DNA from: an uncultured Phycisphaerales bacterium
GTDB lineage: Bacteria; Planctomycetota; Phycisphaerae; Phycisphaerales; UBA1924
Length of the DNA: 64,000 nucleotides
Direction: 5' to 3'
Assembly (NCBI GenBank): GCA_903929885.1
Contig: CAIYWI010000075.1
Span: 1 to 64,000 of the forward strand
Positions 36,991-48,286 of this stretch are shown in pieces (positions within the stretch are counted from its first letter, which is position 1; each line of letters opens with the position of its first letter). The notes under the pieces are model-generated. The model saw only the letters and a list, made by a program, of their open reading frames with translations. It did no database searches and had not been told where the DNA came from. The translations under genes were made by a program, and so were the position numbers.

Positions 36991-37857
36991 TCACTTGGCC
37001 GGATACTCGTACACGCCGCGGCCGGTCTTGTCGCCAAGACGCCCGGCCGTGACGAGTTGCTTGAGCAGCGGGCACGCGCGGTAGCGGTCGTTGTTCAGGC
37101 CGTCGGCCAGCACGTTCATGATGTGCACGCACGTGTCGAGCCCGATGAAGTCGGCCAACCGCAGCGGCCCCATCGGGAAATTGCATCCGAGCTTCATGAT
37201 GCCGTCGATGGCGTCGGGTTCGGCCACGCCCTCCATCCACGCGTAGAAGGCCTCGTTGATCATCGGCATCAGCACGCGGTTGGAGATGAAGCCCGCGCGG
37301 TCGTTGGCCTTCAGCGGCGTCTTGCCCATCTTGGTCGCCAGCGCGATGGTCCGCTCGACGACCTCCTTGGAGGTCTGCACGCCGGGGATCACCTCGACGA
37401 GCGCCATCAACGGCACGGGGTTGAAGAAGTGCATGCCCACCACGCGGTGCGAGGCCTTGCCCGCCGCCGCGGCGATCTCGGTGATGCTGATCGAACTGGT
37501 GTTGGTGGCCAGCACCACCTCGTCGGCGGGGAACATCGCCGCGAGGTTCGCGAAGAGGTCCTTCTTGACCTTCGCGTCCTCGACGATGGCCTCGACGACC
37601 CACTGGGCGCCGGCGATGGCGGAGAGTTCGGTCGCATAGGAGATGCGACCGAGGGCGGCGTCCATGTCGGCCTGCGTGATCTTCTGCTTCTCGACGAACT
37701 TCGAGAGACTTTTGCGGTGCACGCCCTTGCACTTGTCGACCGCGCCGGGGAAGGCGTCGAAGACGACGACGTTGAGGCCCGCGACGGCCGCGACCTGGGC
37801 GATGCCGCCGCCCATCTGACCTGCTCCGATGACCGCGATCGTGCCGGGAATGCTCAT
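36991..37857 (-). CDS. hbd: 3-hydroxybutyryl-CoA dehydrogenase
   Basis: The 288-residue protein is a 3-hydroxyacyl-CoA dehydrogenase of the short, single-function type. It has the Rossmann motif AVIGAGQMGGGIAQVAA, LATNTSSISITEIA, the catalytic HFFNPVPLMALVEVI (His within HFFNP), and the C-terminal helical domain with GFISNRVLMPMINEAF and DGIMKLGCNFPMGPLRLADF. It oxidises (S)-3-hydroxybutyryl-CoA with NAD(P), in fatty-acid or butanoate metabolism. It is divergent from lepA (195 bp) and may be followed by the zinc-ribbon gene on one transcript. Confidence 0.92.
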   Translation of the reverse strand: MSIPGTIAVIGAGQMGGGIAQVAAVAGLNVVVFDAFPGAVDKCKGVHRKSLSKFVEKQKITQADMDAALGRISYATELSAIAGAQWVVEAIVEDAKVKKDLFANLAAMFPADEVVLATNTSSISITEIAAAAGKASHRVVGMHFFNPVPLMALVEVIPGVQTSKEVVERTIALATKMGKTPLKANDRAGFISNRVLMPMINEAFYAWMEGVAEPDAIDGIMKLGCNFPMGPLRLADFIGLDTCVHIMNVLADGLNNDRYRACPLLKQLVTAGRLGDKTGRGVYEYPAK

Positions 37858-38051
37858 GCGTGCTCCTTCGTGCGGGCGGTTGGACGTGCGTTGGGTGCGT
37901 GGATGGCGGGTTGTCCCGCCCGACCGCCAACGATAGACCCGCAGCCCCGCTTTCTGGCTGCCGTGCGGGGTTCGTCAGGGGCGATTCGGCGCGTCGGCGC
38001 GGCCCCCGCCGGTGCCTCGTCGGGCGGGTTTCCTATCATTCAGGCCACCCC

Positions 38052-40103
<2,052 letters not shown>

Positions 40104-40121
40104 CGCCTCTTCGTCGCGACC

Positions 40122-41225
40122 TCACCGCGTGACGGGCAGGAACGGATAGTCGGTGTAGCCCTTCTCGCCGCCGCCGTAGAACGTCGAGGGATCGACGGTG
40201 TTGAGCGGTGCGCCGGTGCGGAAGCGTTCCACGAGGTCGGGGTTGGCGATGGCCGCGACGCCGAAGGCGATGCTGTCGGCCCATCCCTCGCGGAGGTAGT
40301 GGTTGGCTTTCTCGAGCGTGAAGCCGCCGTTGGTGACCAGCGGGCACTTGACCATCGGTCGGAAGTACGAGGCCGGGATTGGCTCGTAGCCGGGAATGGT
40401 CGCGCGGCCGTGCTTGGCGTCCGACTCTTGGGCCTCGGTGATGTGCAGATAGGCCGGGTTCATGTCGGAGAGACGCTGGACGACATGGCCGTAGGTGGCC
40501 TTGGGGTTGGAGTCGGCCATGTCGTTGAAGACGCCGCTGGGGGAGAGTCGCACGCCCAGACGCGACGCGCCGACGGCGTCGACCAGCGCGTGGGCGGCCT
40601 CGAGCATGAAACGGGCGCGGTTCTCGATGGGGCCGCCGTAGTCGTCGGTGCGCTGGTTGACGCCGTCGCGAAGGAACTGGTCGGGCAGATAGCCGTTCGC
40701 GCCGTGCAGTTCGACGCCGTCGAAACCCGCCAGCAGCGCGTTGCGGCCGGCACGGCCGTAGTCGTCGATGGTGCGACGGATGTCGTCGAGGGTCATGGCC
40801 TTGGGCGTGGGCGCGGGGGCCTTGGTCCAGTCCGGGAGCAGCACGTCGTTCTTGCGGGGGGTGGCCGACGGACACAGTGGAGCCGCACCGGCGGGTTGGT
40901 AGGCGTTGTGCGAGACGCGGCCGACGTGCCAAAGCTGGCAATAGATCGTGCCGCCGGCCTCGTGGACGGCGTCGGTGACGAGCTTCCAGCCCTCGATCTG
41001 GGCCTGCGTGTAGAGGCCGGGGGTTCGGGGATAGCCGTGACCCTCGCTGTTGATCGGGGTGGCTTCGGTGATGATGAGGCCCATCGAGGCCCGTTGGCGG
41101 TAGTAGAGGGCGTTGAGGGCGTGCGGAGCGAGGTGCTCATCGGCGCGGCAACGCGTGCAGGGGGCAAAGAAGACGCGGTTGCGCAAGGTGCGGCCGCCGA
41201 TGTCGATGGGGGAGAGGATGTCCAT
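40122..41225 (-). CDS. Old Yellow Enzyme-family alkene reductase
   Basis: The 367-residue flavoprotein is an NADH:flavin oxidoreductase of the OYE/NemA group. It has LRNRVFFAPCTRCRADEH, QLWHVGRVSH, GFDGVELHGANGYLPDQFL, TDDYGGPIENRARFMLE and NGGFTLEKAN. It binds FMN in a TIM barrel and reduces activated alkenes (enals, enones) or nitroesters with NAD(P)H. Convergent with lepA (18 bp). The ATG at 41225 is fixed by the family N-terminus MDILSPIDIGG; the upstream region to 41393 is repeat DNA and not coding. Confidence 0.9.
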   Translation of the reverse strand: MDILSPIDIGGRTLRNRVFFAPCTRCRADEHLAPHALNALYYRQRASMGLIITEATPINSEGHGYPRTPGLYTQAQIEGWKLVTDAVHEAGGTIYCQLWHVGRVSHNAYQPAGAAPLCPSATPRKNDVLLPDWTKAPAPTPKAMTLDDIRRTIDDYGRAGRNALLAGFDGVELHGANGYLPDQFLRDGVNQRTDDYGGPIENRARFMLEAAHALVDAVGASRLGVRLSPSGVFNDMADSNPKATYGHVVQRLSDMNPAYLHITEAQESDAKHGRATIPGYEPIPASYFRPMVKCPLVTNGGFTLEKANHYLREGWADSIAFGVAAIANPDLVERFRTGAPLNTVDPSTFYGGGEKGYTDYPFLPVTR

Positions 41226-41292
41226 GGGTTGGGGTCCTGTTGGTGAGCTTGGGAAGGGTATCGACGGTGGGGGTGGGTGTTGGGTATCGTGG

Positions 41293-41387
41293 GGTCCGCG
41301 ACGCACGTGACCGCCCATGACGCTCGATGAAAGACACGACCTTAGCCCGGGGTGCTGCGAGTCTTCGAGCGAACCCCGGGCACGGCA
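41293..41387 (+). repeat. REP/BIME-like repeat, copy 1 (95 bp)
   Basis: Identical to the 41498-41592 copy at 93 of 95 positions. The core is an inverted repeat GCCCGGGGT...ACCCCGGGC (9 bp) enclosing a GCTGCGAG-TCGAGCGA region, able to fold into a long hairpin. Confidence 0.8.
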
Positions 41388-41438
41388 CATCACGAAAGGC
41401 CATCACCACACCCGCATCGCATGGCACGCGGCCCGGGG

Positions 41439-41480
41439 CCCGGGGCTTGCTCGCTGCGCTCGCGGCGCACCCGGGCTACG
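41439..41480 (-). repeat. REP/BIME-like repeat, inverted diverged copy
   Basis: Reading CCCGGGGCTTGCTCGC...ACCCGGGCTACG, this is the reverse complement, with differences, of the hairpin core of the two flanking direct copies. Alternating orientation of short palindromic units is the BIME pattern. Confidence 0.65.
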
Positions 41481-41497
41481 TTCGCGGGCCTTGCTGC

Positions 41498-41592
41498 GGT
41501 CCGCGACGCACGTGACCGCCCATGACGCTCGATGAAAGACACGACCGTAGCCCGGGGTGCTGCGAGTCCTCGAGCGAACCCCGGGCACGGCA
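41498..41592 (+). repeat. REP/BIME-like repeat, copy 2 (95 bp)
   Basis: Second near-identical copy, with the same GCCCGGGGT/ACCCCGGGC palindrome. It ends 25 bp from the dnaE2 stop codon, so the hairpin may also shape the 3' end of the imu operon transcript. Confidence 0.8.
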
Positions 41593-41616
41593 TGCCAACT
41601 CGGTGCGGCATCAGCC

Positions 41617-44600
41617 TCAATGAAAATTCCGTGGCGTGGTCGTCAACGACTCCATCTGACCATCAAGATCCTCCAGTCTCGTCACGATGACGTTGATGAC
41701 TTGGCCCTGTCGCTCCACGCGGCCATGGGCCAGCACGATGACGCCATGGCGTGCCGCCTTGCGGTGACGCTCATACACGGCGGGTCGCACAATGAGATTG
41801 GCGATGCCCGATTCGTCCTCTAGCGTCATGAAGGTGATGCCCTTCGCCGTGCCGGGTCGCTGTCTCACCAGCACGATGCCGGCCACGGCCGCGGGCTTGC
41901 CCGACACGACCGTGCCGAGTTGATCGCACCGGATCGCGCCGCGATGCGTCAAGTCTTGCCGCAGGAACGACACGGGGTGCGCTTTGAGCGAAAGCCCAGT
42001 GGCGGCATAGTCGCGCACCACCATGAGCGACGGAGCAAGACGCGGCAGCGCGGGCAAGGGGTCGGCCCGACTCTCCACGCCATCAAAGAGCGGAAGATGC
42101 TCGTCCCTCAGTTCGCGAAGTTGCCACTGCGCCTGCTGGCGATTCAGACCCATCGAGCCGAATGCGTCGGCATCGGCAAGTCGACGCAGCGATGGCACAT
42201 CAGTGCCGGATCGCCTCCAGAGCTCCTGCAGCGTTCGTGGCGGTCCGTGCTTCTCGATGCAGCCGGCGATGGCCTCGCCCGACGCCTCGCCCAAGCCGCT
42301 CACCAGCCGAAGCCCGAGCCGGATCGCCTTGCCCCCGGCTGAAGCGGCATCGGGCTCCAAGTGACAATCCCACCGACTGTGCGCCACATCGATGGAGAGG
42401 CATCGAACCCCGTGGTTCTGGGCATCGCGGATGATCTGTGCCGGTGCGTAGAAGCCCATCGGCTGGCTGTTGATCAGCGAGGCGGCGAAGGCGGCGGGGT
42501 GATGGTGCTTGAGGTAGGCCGAGGCGTACACGATCCCGGCGAAACTGGCGGCGTGCGATTCGGGAAATCCGTACTCGCTGAATCCCTTGATCTGATCGAA
42601 CACGCGACGCGCGAACGACTCGTCATAGCCCGAGGCGGTCATGCCGTCGATGATCTTCTGGCCAAACCGGTAAATGACGTCGCTCTTGCGCTTCCATGCC
42701 GCCATGGCGCGACGGAGTTGATCGGCCTCACCCGGCGTGAACCCCGCGCATGCCACCGCCAGAGCCATGCACTGCTCCTGAAAGAGAGGCACCCCGAGCG
42801 TTCGTCCCAGCACCTGACGCACACGCTCGTCGGGAAAGGTGACCGCCTCCTCGCCGTTGCGACGCCGCAGATAGGGATGCACCATGTCGCCCTGGATCGG
42901 CCCCGGCCTCACGATCGCCACCTCGATCACCAAGTCGTAGAAACACCGGGGGCGAAGCCGCGGCAGCATCGACATCTGCGCCCGGCTCTCGATCTGGAAG
43001 ACGCCCACCGTGTCCGCCCGGCAGATCATGTCGTACACCGCCGGATCCTCCGGCGGCAGCACCGCCATGTCCGGCTTCGCCGCGTCAAGCCCCGGCGGCG
43101 ACACCATGTGCAGGCACTTGCGCACGCATGTCAACATGCCCAGCGACAGCACGTCCACCTTCATCATGCCCGCGGCGTCCACGTCGTCCTTGTCCCACTC
43201 GATCACCGTGCGATCCGGCATCGACGCGTTCTCGATGGGCACCAACTCGCACAAGGGCGTTCGCGTGATCACGAAGCCGCCGACATGCTGGGACAGATGC
43301 CGAGGGAATCCCAGCAACTCGCCGACCAGTTTCGCGAGATGTCCGAGCGTCGGGTTGCGAGGGTCGAGCCCCAGCGAGCGAAAGCTCGTCTCCTTGATGC
43401 CGCCGTCATCCCACCACTCGGTGTCCTTGGCCAATCGATCCACCACGTCGAGCGAGAGTCCCAACGCCTTGCCCACGTCGCGAATCGCGCTGCGTCGGCG
43501 GTAGGAGATGACTTCCGCCGTCAACGCCGCCCGTTCGCGACCATACTTGGCGTAGATGTACTGAATCACCTCCTCGCGACGCTCGTGCTCGAAGTCGATG
43601 TCGATGTCCGGCGGCTCGTTGCGCTCCTTCGAGATGAACCGCTCGAAGAGCACCGACATGCGCGCCGGGTCGACCGCGGTGACACCAAGGCAATAGCACA
43701 CCGCCGAGTTCGCAGCCGCCCCGCGCCCTTGACAGAGAATGCCTCGCTCGCGAGCGAACACGACCAAGTCGTGCACCGTCAGGAAATAGCGGGCATAGTC
43801 GAGATCGCCGATCAGCGCCAACTCGTGCTCCAACTGGCGGATCACGGCCGGAGGCACGACGGCATCGAGGGGGGCGTCGGGCGACTGAGACGGCGCGTAT
43901 CGGGCGCGTGCTCCTTCCTGCACCAGACGACGGAGGTGCTCCATCGGCGTGACGCCCTCGGGGACCACTTCGTCTGGGTACTCGTATCGCAACTGGTCGA
44001 GCGAAAAGCCCTTGACGGCAGCCGCCAGTTCGAGCGTGGCCTCCAGGGCCTGTGGGCACGCGGCCAGCAGGCGGTGCATCTCCTCGGGCGGCTTGAGATG
44101 TCGCTCGGCGTTGGCGTGGAGCAGCAGTCCCGCCTGCTCGATCGTGCACCCGTGACGGATGCAGGTCAGCACGTCTTGCAGCATTCGCCGCGAAGCGTCG
44201 TGGTAGAGAGGTTCGTTGGTGGCGATCAGGTTGATTCCCAGCGATCTCGCGATGTCGCGGCGCAACGCGAGCGTTCGGTCGTCGTCACCCTGGCGCCACA
44301 TGCCGATCGCCAGCCGACAGGGAATCGGCAGGGCTTCCACGATGGCACGCGAGCCGCGGGCCAGGATCTGCTCGGCAGGGGCATCGGCGAAGTCCATCCG
44401 TCGCGGCAGGATGACCGCGTGCATCTCGGGGTGCATGTCGCGCAAGTCGTCCAGCCAGAGGTGGCATTCACCTTTGGGGGCACGACGCTTGCCGAGCGTG
44501 AGCAGCCGACAGAGATGCCGATACGCGCCCATCGTGGCGGGGTAGAGCGTGATGTCCGGGAGCGGATCGCTCGGCGTGTGATCCGGGTCGTCGGGATCCG

Positions 44601-44967
44601 CTCGCCACGTCGTGCTGCCGCAGGCGAGGGATTCGTGAGCGGGTTCGCGAGTTGGGGGAGGTGAGATGCCGCAGAGGCGCAGTCGAGCGCCTGCCAGAAG
44701 TTGGATCGACGCCTGTCTTGCCGCCACGTGGGCACGGATGATGCCGGCCAGCGAGTTGGTGTCGCAGATGCCCACGGCGGCGTACCCCAACTCGGCGGCT
44801 CGATGCACGAGTTCTTCGGGATGGCTCCCCCCTTGCAGGAAGGTGTAGTTGCTGGTGGCCGCCACTTCGGCAAAGGGCAGCGTCGCCGCACGGAGGGCGG
44901 CTTTGGGCGAAGGCTGCTGGACCTTCGCCGGGTGGGCTCGCAACTTGGGAAACTCGTGTGCAGGCAT
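41617..44967 (-). CDS. dnaE2: Error-prone DNA polymerase III alpha subunit
   Basis: The 1116-residue protein is DnaE2/ImuC. A PHP domain comes first (TSNYTFLQGGSHPEELV, VGICDTNSLAG). The polymerase palm follows with DIDIDFEHERREEVIQYIYAKYG (catalytic acidic triad region), the fingers (HLSQHVGGFVITR, KVDVLSLGMLTC, FPESHAASFAGIVYASAYLK), and a C-terminal OB-fold but no tau-binding tail. DnaE2 performs translesion synthesis with ImuA and ImuB and causes damage-induced mutation. It is the third gene of the cassette, 273 bp after imuB; a CACGAC/GTCGTG hairpin (7-nt loop) lies in that gap near 45014-45033. GAGG lies about eleven bases before the ATG. Confidence 0.93.
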   Translation of the reverse strand: MPAHEFPKLRAHPAKVQQPSPKAALRAATLPFAEVAATSNYTFLQGGSHPEELVHRAAELGYAAVGICDTNSLAGIIRAHVAARQASIQLLAGARLRLCGISPPPTREPAHESLACGSTTWRADPDDPDHTPSDPLPDITLYPATMGAYRHLCRLLTLGKRRAPKGECHLWLDDLRDMHPEMHAVILPRRMDFADAPAEQILARGSRAIVEALPIPCRLAIGMWRQGDDDRTLALRRDIARSLGINLIATNEPLYHDASRRMLQDVLTCIRHGCTIEQAGLLLHANAERHLKPPEEMHRLLAACPQALEATLELAAAVKGFSLDQLRYEYPDEVVPEGVTPMEHLRRLVQEGARARYAPSQSPDAPLDAVVPPAVIRQLEHELALIGDLDYARYFLTVHDLVVFARERGILCQGRGAAANSAVCYCLGVTAVDPARMSVLFERFISKERNEPPDIDIDFEHERREEVIQYIYAKYGRERAALTAEVISYRRRSAIRDVGKALGLSLDVVDRLAKDTEWWDDGGIKETSFRSLGLDPRNPTLGHLAKLVGELLGFPRHLSQHVGGFVITRTPLCELVPIENASMPDRTVIEWDKDDVDAAGMMKVDVLSLGMLTCVRKCLHMVSPPGLDAAKPDMAVLPPEDPAVYDMICRADTVGVFQIESRAQMSMLPRLRPRCFYDLVIEVAIVRPGPIQGDMVHPYLRRRNGEEAVTFPDERVRQVLGRTLGVPLFQEQCMALAVACAGFTPGEADQLRRAMAAWKRKSDVIYRFGQKIIDGMTASGYDESFARRVFDQIKGFSEYGFPESHAASFAGIVYASAYLKHHHPAAFAASLINSQPMGFYAPAQIIRDAQNHGVRCLSIDVAHSRWDCHLEPDAASAGGKAIRLGLRLVSGLGEASGEAIAGCIEKHGPPRTLQELWRRSGTDVPSLRRLADADAFGSMGLNRQQAQWQLRELRDEHLPLFDGVESRADPLPALPRLAPSLMVVRDYAATGLSLKAHPVSFLRQDLTHRGAIRCDQLGTVVSGKPAAVAGIVLVRQRPGTAKGITFMTLEDESGIANLIVRPAVYERHRKAARHGVIVLAHGRVERQGQVINVIVTRLEDLDGQMESLTTTPRNFH

Positions 44968-45240
44968 GGGATTGATGCCTCAAGAGACGGCGGCAAGAAG
45001 CGATGCTGAGACACGACAGTTCGCGTCGTGATTGAAACACGCGGTGATTGCAACACGATGTCTCGCCGGTCGACAAGGAGAAGCATGGCCCGGCTGCGAA
45101 ATATCACCGAGTGCCGTCGACACGAGCGAAGTTCCGGCGTGGCGCTGTGCGGCTGCGCCCATCTGCGCACGAGACTCGCGTTCGCGGGCGGCGAGGTCTC
45201 GTTTCGTGCGGTGTGATGCGGCTTGCTGCGATGCGACGCC

Positions 45241-46938
45241 TCATGCCCATTCTCCGTGAGCATGCCATGTCTCGGAGGTGCTCAATCGATAGACCCATAC
45301 CCAACGCGGCTCGTGTCCCTCGCACGCAACGCATAGTCGGTAATAGTCGCGATCCGCACACGCGTCTCCCGGTGCATGCAGCCACCATCGGCCTCCGATG
45401 CGTTCGGGACCGATGCATGCCGTGACATGCCAAAGACGATCTCTCCAGTGCAAACGGTGAATCGGACCGTCCGGGCTCATGTGCATCACCTGCATCGGCT
45501 CGGGCTGCAGGAAGAGGCACGACGGGCGAGGCGTCATGTTCACCCGAGCCTCGCCCCGGGGTCGGTGCGATTGCATCACGCTGACCAGTCGAAAGGTCCG
45601 TTCAGGCACGTGTGATTCCACGTGGAACACCCTGGCGACCGCATGGGGCCCGAGACGGCTCATCAGCGTGTCCGACAGCGTTGCGCAGGCCTCCGCCGGG
45701 TCGACATTCAGGACTCCATGAGAATGATTGCCGCCGGTTGCGACCAAAGGCGTGCTCCTGAGCGTGCACTGCATGTGACGCAGCGTGGCAGTGCGAGTGG
45801 CCGTGAGCGTCACGCCCTCGACGCCGTCGCCCAGATGAACGCGCTCAAGGTGGGGCCGCAGCATCGACCACACGTGCCGCCCGTCGCGACAGGGGCGGCA
45901 TAGCGTGAACGCGAGTCGCACCGGCGGACGGTGATTGGCGATTGCCAGGCACGCCTCCAGTCGCCGCACGCCTGCGTGGCGATCGGCAAGGGCGAGCATG
46001 AGCTCCTCGACCAGTGCGGCGACACACGTTTCCACCGATTCCCAGTGGGTGGTGGGGCCGTCGAAGCGGCGTTCCACGCCAACGGGCTCGCAGGGGCGGA
46101 TCGGCTCGATCACGTCGATCATGTCGACGCGTCGCCCCAAGGCGGCATCGAGTCGCTCGAGCACCTCGGGCCCGAATCGAGCCGGCAGGGTTGATCGCGG
46201 CATGCGCATCAGCGAATCGAGTCGCTCAAACCCCATCGCTCGCATGGCCTGCGTGTGTGCCCTCGGAAGGTTCAGCGCCTCCGGCGGCATCGAGGCCAAG
46301 CATCTCGCCTCATCGCCGGGCGACACCCACGAGCAGGCATCGCGTGCGTACCGGGCCGCAGCCCCCGCGCATGCGGCCGTCGACGCGATCGCCACGCGAG
46401 CTCGAAGGCCCATGCGTTCCATGGCGTTGCGGATGGTCATCAGCAGTCGTCGCTCTCCTTTGTGCAAACGCTGCGTGCCCGTGACGTCAAGCACGAGACC
46501 GTCCGGCGAATCGATGCCGACAGTGGGGGAGAAGCGATTGCACCAGATGGCCAGTGCTCGCAGTGATTCCGCATCGCGTTCCGGTGTCCACGGCGCGACG
46601 ATCGCGTCGCCGTGAATCAGTGCACGGGCGTTGGCCAAGGGCATGCCTGCCCTCACGCCGCGGTCCATGGCTCGAGGGCACGCGGCTGCCACCACCTCGC
46701 GTCCCTGCTGTGGTTGGGTCAAGAGCACCGATCGACGATCGTCGACGCGACACCGGCGAGATTCACCCCGCGACGCGACGGTTGTCGCACGACGCTGCAG
46801 TCGTCGCCGCAGCAGATCGATCGGCCAGAACGGGAACCAGATCGAAACCACTCGCCGCGAGATCGGCGCCGTGATCGCCTCGCGTTCGCCGGTTGGCGTT
46901 TCGCTGCAGGTCGTTGAACCGAGTGAAGTCATCGACAC
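45241..46938 (-). CDS. imuB: ImuB, inactive Y-family polymerase-like protein
   Basis: This 565-residue protein is ImuB. The polymerase-like part opens RRVVSIWFPFWPIDLLRRRL, where active Y-family enzymes have an acidic VDMDAFFAS, so the catalytic metal ligands are absent. Further features are RFSPTVGIDSPDGLVLDVTG, a helix-hairpin region (LPARFGPEVLERLDAALGRRVD) and a C-terminal part typical of ImuB. ImuB acts as a hub linking ImuA, DnaE2 and the sliding clamp. As drawn it overlaps imuA by 176 bp. A GTG start at 46851, right before VVSIWF, would still leave 89 bp of overlap. Confidence 0.85.
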   Translation of the reverse strand: MSMTSLGSTTCSETPTGEREAITAPISRRVVSIWFPFWPIDLLRRRLQRRATTVASRGESRRCRVDDRRSVLLTQPQQGREVVAAACPRAMDRGVRAGMPLANARALIHGDAIVAPWTPERDAESLRALAIWCNRFSPTVGIDSPDGLVLDVTGTQRLHKGERRLLMTIRNAMERMGLRARVAIASTAACAGAAARYARDACSWVSPGDEARCLASMPPEALNLPRAHTQAMRAMGFERLDSLMRMPRSTLPARFGPEVLERLDAALGRRVDMIDVIEPIRPCEPVGVERRFDGPTTHWESVETCVAALVEELMLALADRHAGVRRLEACLAIANHRPPVRLAFTLCRPCRDGRHVWSMLRPHLERVHLGDGVEGVTLTATRTATLRHMQCTLRSTPLVATGGNHSHGVLNVDPAEACATLSDTLMSRLGPHAVARVFHVESHVPERTFRLVSVMQSHRPRGEARVNMTPRPSCLFLQPEPMQVMHMSPDGPIHRLHWRDRLWHVTACIGPERIGGRWWLHAPGDACADRDYYRLCVACEGHEPRWVWVYRLSTSETWHAHGEWA

Positions 46939-48277
46939 GATGCACCATCCTCAACAGCCAGGCCTGCTCTCGTTCCGACGGCGACATCGCCGCCCCCTTG
47001 CTTCGCCACAGGCGGGCGGTCCATCCGGTGGACCACACTTCGCCACTGGTCATGATCGCGACAGGGCTCGCCTTGTCGTTCATGCTGCTGCTCGTTCCGT
47101 CTTTCGCATCACGCGAATGCGATCGGTCATCGATCGAGCACGTCCCTGCCGCACGTTTCAGCAGCCATCGAGTCGTCGCGGCAGAGAGGCACGCCATGTC
47201 GCCGGGCGGCCTGGCCAACAGGCATGAACACGACCCCGTCTCCGACGCCAACAGCAGTCGCTGCGTCATCACCCTGCTGAAGCCGCTGCCGTCGGCCACC
47301 ACCAGCACGCACCCGCCACAACGAATGGCCTGCTCGGCTGCCCATGCACGCATGTCCAACGTTGGTGATGTTGCCCGTCGTCCTCGATTGCGAGCGACTG
47401 CGGATCGTGTGGCATCGGGTGTCGCTCGCGATATCGCCTCCGACGTGTCGGCCCCGTCGCAGTCGATGAACAACGAGGCCTGGAGCAAGCCGCGGCATCG
47501 ATGCAGCAACTGCGGACTGGGCCACACTCGACGTCCCACCCATGCCACCGCGGGCATGGATGTGGCTTGCATCGGGTCGGCCTGTATCAAATGGGCCTGT
47601 ATCGAGTCGGCCTGTATCAAGTCGGCCTGTATCGAGTTGATCTGTATGGGGTTGGTCTGTTGGTCGCGATCATCGTTGGGGACGCCGCCGGCCGACAATG
47701 CCATCGCCCGCCACGCAAGCCACGCCATGAACGTCAGCGGCGGCGACCACGGCGTCTGCAACGAGCGTGCCCCGTCGCTGGCGAGAGTTCGAGCGATGGT
47801 GCTCGCATGACCCTCCGCGTCGCAGGGCGCAAGAGCGCCCACGCCAAGACCGCCAGTGCGATCACGTCCAGCGTGATCGCCAGCATCGCTGCCGCCTCCA
47901 TTGGCTCCCTCCGTGCTCATGTCCGCGGCAGCTCGCGCTCCGCTCGCCGTGTCGATCAATCCGATGAACTCGTGCACACCCCTTCGAGAGATCACCACTA
48001 CGTCGGGGCTCGCCTTCGGCCCCGAGATCTCTTGCAGGCGATGGACATCGCATGCGTGGACTCCTCCTGGCCACGCACGCGATGTTCCACCGCCTCTGCC
48101 ACCCTCGCCGATCACGTCGCCAGTCGCGGCCACATCTGGCCCCGGCTTCATGCTCTCAGGGGCCGCCCCTGCTCCAGCCCCTTGGCTGCTGCGTTTGGAG
48201 ATGATCGCCGCCAGGCGTTCCATCGTCGCGGCGGCGATGGGGCTCGGGGCTTTCAGATCCGTACGAAGCACGCCCAT
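46763..48277 (-). CDS. imuA: ImuA, RecA-like mutagenesis protein with inserted repeats
   Basis: The 504-residue protein is longer than typical ImuA/SulA-type partners. Its C-terminal half carries the RecA-like core: VAWVGRRVWPSPQLLHRCRG, LLQASLFIDCDG, WAAEQAIRCGGCVLVVADGSGF, RLLLASETGSCSCLLARPP, SAATTRWLL. The N-terminal 200 residues are low in recognisable structure and Gly/Ala rich. They end in pentapeptide units (INSIQ ADLIQ ADSIQ AHLIQ) coded by a 15-bp minisatellite. Codon use is less GC3-biased than in neighbours. ImuA starts the cassette behind a strong promoter and supports DnaE2-dependent translesion synthesis. Confidence 0.75.
   Translation of the reverse strand: MGVLRTDLKAPSPIAAATMERLAAIISKRSSQGAGAGAAPESMKPGPDVAATGDVIGEGGRGGGTSRAWPGGVHACDVHRLQEISGPKASPDVVVISRRGVHEFIGLIDTASGARAAADMSTEGANGGGSDAGDHAGRDRTGGLGVGALAPCDAEGHASTIARTLASDGARSLQTPWSPPLTFMAWLAWRAMALSAGGVPNDDRDQQTNPIQINSIQADLIQADSIQAHLIQADPMQATSMPAVAWVGRRVWPSPQLLHRCRGLLQASLFIDCDGADTSEAISRATPDATRSAVARNRGRRATSPTLDMRAWAAEQAIRCGGCVLVVADGSGFSRVMTQRLLLASETGSCSCLLARPPGDMACLSAATTRWLLKRAAGTCSIDDRSHSRDAKDGTSSSMNDKASPVAIMTSGEVWSTGWTARLWRSKGAAMSPSEREQAWLLRMVHRVDDFTRFNDLQRNANRRTRGDHGADLAASGFDLVPVLADRSAAATTAASCDNRRVAG
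47564..47668 (-). repeat. 15-bp minisatellite inside imuA (7 units)
   Basis: Seven 15-bp units in phase with the codon frame, for example GGCCTGTATCGAGTC and GGCCTGTATCAAGTC on the plus strand. Four units (47579-47638) are nearly identical and the flanking ones are degenerate. They encode A-[DH]-x-I-Q steps, which match the A(D/N)LXX pentapeptide-repeat pattern. Confidence 0.8.
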
Positions 48278-48286
48278 GATGTTCGG

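Noticed and set aside
41293-41592. Insertion sequence or CRISPR at the repeat cluster
   Set aside because: There is no transposase, no target-site duplication that could be seen, and no regular spacer pattern; palindromic units in alternating orientation fit REP/BIME elements better.
47564-47668. CRISPR-like short repeats
   Set aside because: The 15-bp units are contiguous, without spacers, and in phase with the imuA codon frame, so this is a coding minisatellite.
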